In this document: positions 12,899 through 19,986 of the stretch, one piece after another | How positions within the stretch are numbered: the first letter of the stretch is position 1 | Layout: each line of letters starts with the position of its first letter | Assembly: GCA_902465645.1 (NCBI GenBank) | Contig: CABQNX010000023.1 | Location: 1-19,986 of the forward strand | Length of the DNA stretch: 19,986 nt | Origin: an uncultured Peptoniphilus sp. | GTDB lineage: Bacteria > Bacillota > Clostridia > Tissierellales > Peptoniphilaceae | Direction of reading: 5' to 3' | Position numbers and translations under genes: made by a program | Notes under the pieces: generated by a model | Databases searched by the model: none | Told to the model about the DNA's origin: nothing | The model's input: the letters and a program-made list of their open reading frames with translations, nothing else

Positions 12899-15715
12899 TT
12901 GAAAGACGAAATAATAGTAAAGGGAGCTAGGGTCAACAACTTAAAAAATGTTGACCTTAATATTCCTAGAAATAAATTTGTAGTTTTTACAGGACTTTCT
13001 GGATCAGGTAAGTCTTCCCTTGCCTTTGATACAATTTATGCAGAAGGTCAAAGAAGGTATGTGGAATCCCTATCTTCTTATGCAAGACAGTTCTTGGGAC
13101 AGATGGATAAGCCAGAGGTTGACTATATCGAGGGCATGAGTCCATCTATTTCCATTGACCAAAAGACTACGTCAAAGAACCCAAGATCAACTGTTGGGAC
13201 AGTTACAGAAATCTATGACTACCTAAGACTCTTGTATGCAAGAGTTGGTCATGCCTTTTGTCCAGAATGTGGGAGAGAAATTTCTTCCTATACTATAGAC
13301 CAAATGGTGGACGAAATAATGAAGCTAGACGAGAGGACAAGGATTCAAATTCTTTCACCAGTTGTAAGGCATAGGAAGGGTCAGCACAAAAAAGTTTTTG
13401 AAAAAATTAAAAAAGAAGGCTTTTTAAGGGTTATTGTTGACGGAGAAATGCGTGATATTGGGGAAGAAATTGAGCTTGAAAAAAACAAGTATCACGATAT
13501 AGACATTGTAATAGATAGGATTATTATAAAAGAAAAAATTGAATCAAGACTTGCAGACTCACTGGAAATTGCCACAAACTTAAGTGATGGGATAGCCAAA
13601 ATAAATGTTATTGACGGAGACGACATGGTTTTCTCCACAAAGTTTGCCTGCCCTCACTGCAACATTATAATAGAAGAAGTTACTCCAAGGTCCTTCTCCT
13701 TTAACTCTCCTCTGGGAGCTTGTGACGAATGTAAGGGACTTGGATTTTCTAAGGAAGTTTCAAGAGATTTGGTTATTCCCAACAAGGAACTTTCTATAGA
13801 TGAGGGGGCCATTGCCTGCTACTCAAACTCCAAGGGAACTTATTATTATGAAATAATTGCACAAATTGCCGAGAAGTTTGATTTTTCCACTAAAGAGCCA
13901 ATAAAAAATGCTCCAAAAGAATTTATCAAAGCAATTTTTGAAGGTTATGATGGTAAGTTAAACTTCTCCTTTAATTCCTACTTCTCTGGGGAGAAAAAAT
14001 ATTCTGGAGGTTTTGAGGGAATCCTAAAAAACCTAAAGAGAAGGTACACTGAGTCAAGTTCTGACAGGATGCTTGATAAGATTGACGAATTTATGGAAGA
14101 AGTTCCATGTCCTAAGTGCCATGGAGCAAGGTTAAGGGATTCATCTCTTGCCATAAGAGTTGGAGGCCTAAATATTTTTGAATTGACGGAACTTTCCATA
14201 GATAAGTCCCTAGAGTTTTTTGAAAATCTAGAATTTACAAAAAATGAAATGATAATTGCTGAAGAACTCTTAAAGGAGATTAGATCAAGGCTAGAATTCT
14301 TGGTAAATGTTGGTCTTGAATATTTATCTTTATCGAGAATGGCTGGAACTCTTTCTGGTGGCGAAGCCCAAAGAATTAGGCTGGCAACTCAAATTGGTTC
14401 ACAACTTGTTGGGGTAATTTACGTTCTCGATGAGCCAAGTATTGGACTCCACCAAAGGGACAACACAAAACTCCTTGAGTCACTTAGAAACCTAACAGAC
14501 ATTGGCAACACCTTAATTGTTGTTGAGCACGACGAGGATACCATGTTTGCTGCAGATGAAATTGTAGACATTGGACCTCTTGCAGGCGTTAATGGGGGAA
14601 GGATTGTTGCTCAAGGTACAGCTGAAGAAATTATGGAAGTTCAAGAGTCCATAACTGGTGCCTACCTAAGTGGCAGGAAGAAAATTGAAGTTCCCAAGGA
14701 AAGAAGAGAATACACAGGCAAGTCAATCAAAGTAAAGGGTGCAGAGGAAAACAACTTAAAAAATATTGATGTTGAATTCCCGCTTGGACAATTTGTCTGC
14801 GTTACAGGTGTTTCTGGATCAGGTAAGTCTTCTCTTGTAAATGAAATCCTCTACAAGAGTCTTGCTCAAAAGATCAATAAATCTAGGATAAAACCTGGCA
14901 AGCACAAGTCTATTGAAGGCCTTGACAACATTGACAAGATTGTTGACATTGACCAATCCCCAATTGGAAGGACACCGAGGTCAAATCCTGCCACTTATAC
15001 AGGTGCTTTTGATATAATAAGAGATGTCTTTGCCAATACTAATGAGGCAAAAATGCGTGGCTACAAGAAGGGGAGATTTTCCTTTAACGTCAAGGGAGGA
15101 AGATGCGAGGCTTGCAAGGGCGATGGAATCTTAAAAGTTGAGATGCACTTCTTGTCTGACGTCTATGTTCCTTGTGAAGTTTGCCATGGCAAGAGATATA
15201 ATCGTGAAACTCTTGAAGTAAAATACAAGGGCAAAAATATCTATGAAGTCCTCGATATGACAGTTGAAGAGGCAATTGACTTCTTCCAAAATCATGAGAG
15301 GGTCTTGAGAAAGCTTGAAACCCTAAGAGATGTTGGACTTTCCTATATAAAATTGGGACAATCTTCTACACTTTTATCAGGTGGAGAAGCCCAAAGAATA
15401 AAACTTGCCACAGAATTATCCAAGAGGGCAACGGGAAGAACTCTCTACATCTTAGACGAGCCAACAACTGGACTTCACTCAGAAGACGTGAATAAATTAA
15501 TAAAAGTTTTAGAAGAACTTGTGGATAGGGGCAATACAGTAATAACAATTGAGCACAACTTAGATGTTATAAAGTGTGCCGACCACATTATTGACCTGGG
15601 ACCTGAAGGTGGCGAAGGCGGAGGTCAAGTTATATTTACTGGAAGGCCTGAAGAAATTATTAAGTGCAAAGATTCTTATACAGGAGAATTTTTGAAGGAT
15701 AAATTGGAGGATTAA
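12899..15715 (+). CDS. uvrA: Excinuclease ABC subunit A
   Basis: UvrA is the ABC-type ATPase dimer that scans DNA for lesions and loads UvrB. The 938-residue protein has two ATPase modules. Walker A motifs are G-L-S-G-S-G-K-S-S (32-40) and G-V-S-G-S-G-K-S-S (637-645), each with an L-S-G-G-E-A-Q-R-I signature later in its module. Zinc-finger cysteines are C251/C254/C275/C278 and C736/C739/C759/C762, plus a C-P-E-C pair at 121-124 in the UvrB-binding region. Translation starts at TTG (12899), preceded by AAAGAGGTG at suitable spacing; no ATG or GTG fits. The gene is the third of a closely packed operon. The next gene starts one base after its stop, with its ribosome binding site inside uvrA. 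Nothing looks truncated. Confidence 0.98.
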   Translation: MKDEIIVKGARVNNLKNVDLNIPRNKFVVFTGLSGSGKSSLAFDTIYAEGQRRYVESLSSYARQFLGQMDKPEVDYIEGMSPSISIDQKTTSKNPRSTVGTVTEIYDYLRLLYARVGHAFCPECGREISSYTIDQMVDEIMKLDERTRIQILSPVVRHRKGQHKKVFEKIKKEGFLRVIVDGEMRDIGEEIELEKNKYHDIDIVIDRIIIKEKIESRLADSLEIATNLSDGIAKINVIDGDDMVFSTKFACPHCNIIIEEVTPRSFSFNSPLGACDECKGLGFSKEVSRDLVIPNKELSIDEGAIACYSNSKGTYYYEIIAQIAEKFDFSTKEPIKNAPKEFIKAIFEGYDGKLNFSFNSYFSGEKKYSGGFEGILKNLKRRYTESSSDRMLDKIDEFMEEVPCPKCHGARLRDSSLAIRVGGLNIFELTELSIDKSLEFFENLEFTKNEMIIAEELLKEIRSRLEFLVNVGLEYLSLSRMAGTLSGGEAQRIRLATQIGSQLVGVIYVLDEPSIGLHQRDNTKLLESLRNLTDIGNTLIVVEHDEDTMFAADEIVDIGPLAGVNGGRIVAQGTAEEIMEVQESITGAYLSGRKKIEVPKERREYTGKSIKVKGAEENNLKNIDVEFPLGQFVCVTGVSGSGKSSLVNEILYKSLAQKINKSRIKPGKHKSIEGLDNIDKIVDIDQSPIGRTPRSNPATYTGAFDIIRDVFANTNEAKMRGYKKGRFSFNVKGGRCEACKGDGILKVEMHFLSDVYVPCEVCHGKRYNRETLEVKYKGKNIYEVLDMTVEEAIDFFQNHERVLRKLETLRDVGLSYIKLGQSSTLLSGGEAQRIKLATELSKRATGRTLYILDEPTTGLHSEDVNKLIKVLEELVDRGNTVITIEHNLDVIKCADHIIDLGPEGGEGGGQVIFTGRPEEIIKCKDSYTGEFLKDKLED

Positions 15716-15716
15716 T

Positions 15717-16508
15717 TTGAAAAAAATTAAAAGACTGGGAGCAATTATTTTGGCCGCAAGTCTCTTGCCAAGTTTCGTATCGGCAAAGGGATTTGTTAGA
15801 CAAAATGATTTTATGGATAAGTCTGGTCATGAGAGGACCCACGCCCTAAAAAAGTGGCAGGCGAGGATGAACCTTCCTGTTACTGGCGGGATGAATGACA
15901 AGACCAACCAAGCTCTTTATACACAAAATTACGAAGTTTATGACATGGTGACTAATCCACCAACAAGTGGCAACTGGATAGTAGTCAATAAGTCTAGGAG
16001 AACTCTTACCCTATATAAGGGTGGACAATCTATTGGGAAGTTCCCTGTAACTCTTGGGACAAGTTCAACTCCAACACCATCAGCTAAGGCGAAAATTCAA
16101 AATATGCACAAGAATCCTGCTTGGGGTGGAATGGGAGGTAAGTACACTCCAGTTGCATCCAATGATCCAAAAAATCCTCTTGGAGAAAGGTGGATGGGTC
16201 TAAGCATACCTGACATGAGTGGATACGGAATTCATGGAAACATAAAGCCTCTTCAAATTGGTGGCTATTATTCTAATGGTTGCATAAGGATGTTTAACTA
16301 CGACATAGAAAACCTTGTTTTTCCAAAAATGAAGGTTGGAGCTCCAGTTTGGTTGGGGACAGATGCTGAATTAGAATCTTGGGGAGTTTATCAATACTCA
16401 AGGCCTAAGAAGGCTGAGCCAAAGCCAGTAGAAAAGAAAGAGCCTCCAAAGGAAGTTAATAAAAATCCTGTAGAAGAAGTTCCAGCAGGTGACTTATTAG
16501 AATTTTAA
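15717..16508 (+). CDS. Secreted L,D-transpeptidase (YkuD domain)
   Basis: A 263-residue exported cell-wall enzyme that would form 3-3 cross-links in peptidoglycan or attach proteins to it. A signal peptide covers about residues 1-23 (basic MKKIKR, hydrophobic core, cleavage after V-S-A). A short peptidoglycan-binding-like helix region follows (A-L-K-K-W-Q-A-R-M-N-L-P-V-T-G, about 42-56). The YkuD catalytic domain spans roughly 86-215 with H173 in Y-G-I-H-G-N and the nucleophile C189 in S-N-G-C-I-R-M. The tail is rich in K, P and E (K-K-A-E-P-K-P-V-E-K-K-E) and may span or bind the wall. Start is TTG at 15717 with GGAGG six bases upstream, inside uvrA. Cotranscription with the repair genes is likely. 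No clear terminator follows. Confidence 0.93.
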   Translation: MKKIKRLGAIILAASLLPSFVSAKGFVRQNDFMDKSGHERTHALKKWQARMNLPVTGGMNDKTNQALYTQNYEVYDMVTNPPTSGNWIVVNKSRRTLTLYKGGQSIGKFPVTLGTSSTPTPSAKAKIQNMHKNPAWGGMGGKYTPVASNDPKNPLGERWMGLSIPDMSGYGIHGNIKPLQIGGYYSNGCIRMFNYDIENLVFPKMKVGAPVWLGTDAELESWGVYQYSRPKKAEPKPVEKKEPPKEVNKNPVEEVPAGDLLEF

Positions 16509-16531
16509 TTTAATAAAGTGGCCTTAAAGCA

Positions 16532-16560
16532 TTGAAAATCATAAGTCTTTGCGTTATAAT
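16532..16560 (+). promoter_or_regulatory. Promoter of the amino acid ABC transporter operon
   Basis: TTGAAA (16532-16537), a 17-base spacer and a perfect TATAAT (16555-16560) predict a start near 16567, leaving a leader of about 56 bases before the binding-protein gene. No terminator is visible between the preceding gene and this promoter. Confidence 0.75.
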
Positions 16561-16622
16561 GTTTTTTAAAATTATAGCGAGAGCTTTAGGAAGACTATTT
16601 TAAATTAAAGTCGGAGGTTATT

Positions 16623-17477
16623 ATGAAAAAGAAAATTTTTAATATTGCACTTATTGCAATGACAGCCCTGCTACTATTTGGCTGTGGAAAAAAAGAAGAA
16701 ACGAAAGAAGAAGCTAAGGAAGCAGTTAAGTTTGAAGTGACAACTACTGGTCCAACAATTGATGCTATAAAGGAAAAGGGAAAAATAGTTCTTGGAACTT
16801 CAGCAGACTTCCCACCAATGGAATGGACATCCTTCCAATCTGGTAAAGAAGAATTCACAGGTGTTGACATTGCAATTGCACAGTCCATTGCTGATTCACT
16901 TGGAGTAGAACTTGAAGTTAAGAATATGGCTTTCGAAGGACTTCTTGCTTCTCTAAACTCAGGTGATGTTGACATGGTTATAGCAGGAATGGGTGCTGAC
17001 GAAGAAAGAAAGAAACAAGTTGATTTCTCTGATGAATACTCACAAGGACAACAAGTTTTACTTGTAACTGAAGAAAATAAGGACAAGTACAAAACTTTTG
17101 ATGACCTAGAAGGAGAAATAGTTGGTACACAACTTGGCACACTTCAACATAAGTTTGCAACAGAAAGATTTGGAGACAAATGTAAGGGATTTGATCTTAA
17201 CAATGTTATTATTGAACAGTTAAAGAACAAGTCCATTGATGCAGCTTTCTTATCAGAACTACCTGCTAAACAATTTGCTTCAATCACTGATGGTCTTGTT
17301 ATTATAAAAGACTTAGGAATTCCAGATGATAGTGGATTTGCAGTAGCAATTAAAAAAGGCAACGATGACTTAACAGGAGCTGTTAACGAAGTTGTTAAAG
17401 TATTAAAAGATTCAGGCCAAGTTGACAAATGGTTTGATGAGTATATTGAACTATCTAACAAAGAGGCAGTAAAATAA
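16623..17477 (+). CDS. Polar amino acid ABC transporter, substrate-binding lipoprotein
   Basis: A 284-residue solute-binding protein of family 3, the extracellular receptor of an amino acid importer. The N-terminus MKKKIFNIAL continues into a hydrophobic core and the lipobox L-L-F-G-C, so C21 would be lipid-modified and anchored outside the membrane. A charged linker of about 20 residues (K, E rich) precedes the binding fold, which begins G-K-I-V-L-G-T-S-A-D-F-P-P-M-E-W and includes G-V-D-I-A-I-A-Q-S-I-A and L-N-S-G-D-V-D-M-V-I-A-G-M, all typical of the family. GGAGG precedes the ATG by five bases. A terminator-like hairpin separates it from the permease gene. The ligand cannot be fixed from sequence; a polar or basic amino acid is likely. 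Confidence 0.94.
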   Translation: MKKKIFNIALIAMTALLLFGCGKKEETKEEAKEAVKFEVTTTGPTIDAIKEKGKIVLGTSADFPPMEWTSFQSGKEEFTGVDIAIAQSIADSLGVELEVKNMAFEGLLASLNSGDVDMVIAGMGADEERKKQVDFSDEYSQGQQVLLVTEENKDKYKTFDDLEGEIVGTQLGTLQHKFATERFGDKCKGFDLNNVIIEQLKNKSIDAAFLSELPAKQFASITDGLVIIKDLGIPDDSGFAVAIKKGNDDLTGAVNEVVKVLKDSGQVDKWFDEYIELSNKEAVK

Positions 17478-17484
17478 ATTAAAT

Positions 17485-17513
17485 ATTCCCTACATTAAGT
17501 GTGGGGAATTTTT
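17485..17513 (+). terminator. Intra-operon terminator/attenuator hairpin
   Basis: ATTCCCTACA (17485-17494) pairs with TGTGGGGAAT (17500-17509), ten base pairs with one wobble and a five-base loop, followed by T-rich DNA. It lies between the binding-protein and permease genes, only 69 bases apart. Partial read-through would give more receptor than membrane parts, a common arrangement for ABC importers. Confidence 0.8.
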
Positions 17514-17545
17514 ATTTTATAAAATTTTTTAAATAAGGGGAAATT

Positions 17546-18220
17546 ATGGGAATTATGAATCAATTTGCTTTCATAGAGAGATACCTGCCAACTTACTTAA
17601 ATGGTGCCATAACAACTATTGAACTATCAATAATTGGCGTCCTTCTAGGTTTTACCCTTGGCATAATACTTGCTCTAATGAAAACATCAAAAATAAAAAT
17701 TTTAAATATCTTGTCAAGCATTTACATCGAAATCGTAAGAGGAACACCAATGCTTGTACAAATAATGATAGTTTACTTTGGACTTAAGAAAATTATTCCA
17801 GAGCAATTCACAATATTGACAGCGCCAATGTTCTTGTGTGCTCTTTCTATATCACTAAACTCTGCAGCCTACATTGCAGAAATTATTAGATCAGGAATTA
17901 GCTCAGTTGACTTTGGACAAATGGAAGCTGCAAGGTCTCTTGGACTTAACGAAAAGCAAGCAATGAGAAAGATTATTATGCCACAGGCAATAAAAAATAT
18001 TCTTCCAGCCCTAGTAAATGAATTTATAACACTTATTAAGGAATCATCAATTACTTATACAGTAGGAGTTGGAGAATTAATGTACGCAGGTAAAAGTATT
18101 TCATCGGGAACTTTTGAATTAGTAAGACCCTTTATATTTACAGCCTGCATCTACTTCATCATGACCTTCAGTCTTTCAAAGGCCATGGGTAGACTAGAAA
18201 GGAGACTTTCAAATGATTAA
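17546..18220 (+). CDS. Polar amino acid ABC transporter, permease
   Basis: A 224-residue membrane subunit of the HisM/HisQ/GlnP type with about five membrane helices. The N-terminal Y-L-N-G-A-I-T-T-I-E-L-S segment and the V-R-G-T-P-M-L-V-Q block are characteristic. The ATPase-contacting EAA loop reads E-A-A-R-S-L-G-L-N-E-K-Q-A-M-R-K-I-I-M-P-Q-A (from about residue 127). AGGGGA lies four to five bases before the first ATG; the second ATG, three codons later, is too far from it. The gene ends inside the start of the ATPase gene, so the two are translationally coupled. A single permease gene suggests a homodimeric channel. Confidence 0.95.
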   Translation: MGIMNQFAFIERYLPTYLNGAITTIELSIIGVLLGFTLGIILALMKTSKIKILNILSSIYIEIVRGTPMLVQIMIVYFGLKKIIPEQFTILTAPMFLCALSISLNSAAYIAEIIRSGISSVDFGQMEAARSLGLNEKQAMRKIIMPQAIKNILPALVNEFITLIKESSITYTVGVGELMYAGKSISSGTFELVRPFIFTACIYFIMTFSLSKAMGRLERRLSND

Positions 18221-18935
18221 GGTAGAAAATCTTACAAAATCCTTTGGAGAACTTGAAGTCCTAAAGGGAATAGATCAAGAAATAAAAGATGGTGAAGTTG
18301 TAGTTGTAATTGGACCATCAGGTTCAGGTAAGTCAACTTTTTTAAGATGTTTAAATCTTTTGGAGACTCCAACAAGTGGCAAGATCTTTGTAGATGATGA
18401 AGAAATAACTTCAAAGGAAGTGGACATAAATAAGGTTCGTGAAGAAATGGGAATGGTATTCCAATCCTTTAACCTCTTTAACAACCTAAACATCTTAGAC
18501 AATATTACACTTGCTCCAACACTTGTAAAGAAAATGGAAAAAAGTAAGGCAGAAGAAAAGGCAAGAGAACTTCTTGCAAGAGTTGGACTGCCAGACAAGG
18601 CAGAGTCTTTTCCAAAGTCTTTATCAGGTGGACAAAAACAAAGGATTGCAATAGCAAGAGCCCTTGCAATGAATCCAAAGGTAATGCTCTTTGACGAACC
18701 AACCTCAGCCCTTGACCCAGAAATGGTTGGAGAAGTCCTTGACATAATGAAGGACCTTGCAAAGGAAGGGATGACTATGGTAGTTGTTACTCACGAGATG
18801 GGTTTTGCAAGAGAAGTTGGCGACAGAATTTTATTTATGGACGGCGGCTACATTGTTGAAGAAGGAAGTCCAGAAGAAATTTTTGGAAATCCTCAAAACG
18901 ATAGGACTAAAGACTTCTTAGGAAAAGTTCTTTAA
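18213..18935 (+). CDS. Polar amino acid ABC transporter, ATP-binding protein
   Basis: A 240-residue ATPase of the GlnQ/HisP type that powers import by the preceding permease. Walker A is G-P-S-G-S-G-K-S-T (34-42), the ABC signature L-S-G-G-Q begins at residue 137, Walker B is V-M-L-F-D-E (157-162), and the switch histidine lies in V-V-V-T-H-E-M-G-F-A-R-E-V. The F-Q-S-F-N-L-F Q-loop is present. The start codon lies within the end of the permease gene (eight-base overlap), with AAAGGAGA upstream. Length and motifs are normal. A strong terminator follows, closing the operon. Confidence 0.97.
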   Translation: MIKVENLTKSFGELEVLKGIDQEIKDGEVVVVIGPSGSGKSTFLRCLNLLETPTSGKIFVDDEEITSKEVDINKVREEMGMVFQSFNLFNNLNILDNITLAPTLVKKMEKSKAEEKARELLARVGLPDKAESFPKSLSGGQKQRIAIARALAMNPKVMLFDEPTSALDPEMVGEVLDIMKDLAKEGMTMVVVTHEMGFAREVGDRILFMDGGYIVEEGSPEEIFGNPQNDRTKDFLGKVL

Positions 18936-18955
18936 TAAATTAATAATTTTAAATC

Positions 18956-18987
18956 AAAATGACTTAGGCGACTAGGTCATTTTTTTA
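18956..18987 (+). terminator. Rho-independent terminator of the ABC transporter operon
   Basis: AAAATGACTTAG (18956-18967) pairs with CTAGGTCATTTT (18972-18983), twelve base pairs with one wobble and a four-base loop, followed by a T run. It starts 20 bases after the ATPase stop codon. Confidence 0.93.
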
Positions 18988-19060
18988 TTGGAATTTTTAT
19001 CTTTGATGTGCTAATACTTTTTAAGTTATAGAAAATTTATAATTTTAAATTATTTGCTAA

Positions 19061-19069
19061 TGATATAAT
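19061..19069 (+). promoter_or_regulatory. Extended -10 promoter of the last gene pair
   Basis: TGATATAAT contains a perfect TATAAT preceded by the TG of an extended -10 element. The -35 position is weak. The predicted start near 19076 leaves a very short leader that is almost entirely the ribosome binding site (AAGGAGGG). Confidence 0.5.
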
Positions 19070-19089
19070 AAATTTAAGGAGGGACTACA

Positions 19090-19776
19090 ATGAAGTGCTT
19101 AATGAAAAATTTAATAATTCTCTTTGCGCTTATATTTTTAACCTTAATCTTTTTAGGAAGGACTGCCTACAAGTCCTACAGTGAAGGATCGAAAGTTCAT
19201 AAGCAAGAAGAAGTAAACTTAAATCAAGACAAGACCAAGAAAAATTTTGAAGTCTTAGAAGTCCCTAATGAAAAGAAAAAACAAATGGAAGAAAGTCTTG
19301 GCTATGAAATTGCAGAAATAAAATACATTAGACTTATTGATGATGGTGTTTACACTAAAGAAGATGTGTATAATAAAGAAGGCTACACAATTGAAAATAT
19401 TTCAGAAGTTAAAAATGTAATGGAATTTGATGGAAGAGATGTCTATGACTTAATCTATAGAAACAATAAGTATAAAAAAGCAGGAATTAAAATAGGTAAA
19501 AAAATTTTAAAAAATGATTACATGGCAGACCTTCCTATAGATGCAAAAATAATTTCCAATGCCTTGGGCTTTGACGTGAAAAAATTTTACACACTTGATT
19601 TAAATCTTGATTTAAAAGCCGAGGGAAAAAGTTTTACAAAAATAAGCCTATATCCTGAAATAAATAATTATGATTTTGAAATAAATAAAGACGGGAAAAA
19701 AGTTTCAAAGGGGACTGCGAAAGAAGTCCTTGGAGCTTATTTAATAGTGAGAAAGGAGAAAATAAATGAAAGCTAG
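19090..19776 (+). CDS. Unrecognised single-pass membrane-anchored protein
   Basis: I do not recognise this 228-residue protein. One N-terminal hydrophobic helix (about residues 6-23) is followed by a basic stretch and a charged region rich in K, E and Q (about 30-68), then a soluble domain of mixed alpha/beta character with no cysteine or obvious catalytic motif. The topology suggests that most of it lies outside the membrane. AAGGAGGG sits seven bases before the ATG; a second ATG four codons later is less well placed. The last eleven bases overlap the next gene, so the two are probably translationally coupled and may act together. Confidence 0.7.
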   Translation: MKCLMKNLIILFALIFLTLIFLGRTAYKSYSEGSKVHKQEEVNLNQDKTKKNFEVLEVPNEKKKQMEESLGYEIAEIKYIRLIDDGVYTKEDVYNKEGYTIENISEVKNVMEFDGRDVYDLIYRNNKYKKAGIKIGKKILKNDYMADLPIDAKIISNALGFDVKKFYTLDLNLDLKAEGKSFTKISLYPEINNYDFEINKDGKKVSKGTAKEVLGAYLIVRKEKINES

Positions 19777-19975
19777 GGATAAATACATAATTACAGGCGT
19801 GGTATTGACAGTTTTATTAATAATATTTTTGCACTTCATGCCACTTTTTGATCTGAAGATGACATCCTCTTATCAAAATAATTTAATTGATTACCTTAGG
19901 GATGACTTCACACTAGTGATTGCCTTTATTCTTTCAGTGGGGCTAATAGTCTTTGGATTAATAAAAAAAGATTAA
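19766..19975 (+). CDS. Small two-helix membrane protein, unknown
   Basis: A 69-residue protein with two hydrophobic segments (about 8-26 and 48-65) joined by a polar loop, a basic N-terminus (MKARDKY) and a KKD end. The start is supported by AAAGGAG in the preceding gene and by the eleven-base overlap. I know no family for it. With both ends charged it may be a partner subunit of the protein encoded just before. The window ends eleven bases after its stop, so further operon members cannot be excluded. Confidence 0.65.
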   Translation: MKARDKYIITGVVLTVLLIIFLHFMPLFDLKMTSSYQNNLIDYLRDDFTLVIAFILSVGLIVFGLIKKD

Positions 19976-19986
19976 GGGATATTAAT

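Noticed and set aside
18275..18745. 156-codon minus-strand reading frame inside the ABC ATPase gene
   Set aside because: It is antisense to Walker A, signature and Walker B motifs; serine-rich shadow.

Overview
The window is AT-rich chromosomal DNA from a low-GC Gram-positive bacterium. AGGAGG-type ribosome binding sites, rho-independent terminators, TTGACA/TATAAT-type promoters, a lipoprotein-anchored ABC transporter and anaerobe-style histidine catabolism point to an anaerobic Firmicute. The Anaerococcus/Peptoniphilus group is my best guess, an inference from gene content only. I see no rRNA, tRNA, CRISPR array, phage gene or intact insertion sequence.

Layout. (1) 96-584 (-): a LURP-one/YxjI-like protein. 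(2) 699-8993: a histidine-degradation neighbourhood. hutU (-) and hutI (+) diverge from a 647-base, very AT-rich gap. Two different NhaC-superfamily secondary transporters (+) follow, then a small membrane protein. Only the second and third steps of the Hut pathway are encoded here; histidine ammonia-lyase and the formiminoglutamate enzymes are not in the window. (3) 9282-16508: a tightly spaced run of a gamma-glutamyltransferase/acylase-type Ntn-hydrolase, uvrB, uvrA and a secreted L,D-transpeptidase. (4) 16623-18935: a polar amino acid ABC importer (lipoprotein, permease, ATPase) with a terminator hairpin after the first gene. (5) 19090-19975: two unrecognised membrane proteins with overlapping reading frames.

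How it fits together. Regions 2 and 4 suggest a cell that takes up and ferments amino acids. Both NhaC-type transporters have the same 14-base cre-like palindrome (AGAAAACATTTTCA) just downstream of their promoters, so they are probably co-regulated, perhaps by carbon catabolite control, and may carry histidine, urocanate or a product rather than only Na+/H+.

The least explained sequence is non-coding. It includes a degenerate array of twelve in-register 18-base units (3013-3228) between hutU and hutI; a three-copy ~38-base repeat in the leader of the gamma-glutamyltransferase gene, each copy ending in a Shine-Dalgarno-like block; and a structured leader before the second transporter in which a hairpin covers part of the ribosome binding site. 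I did not find a complete, clearly novel multi-gene system.
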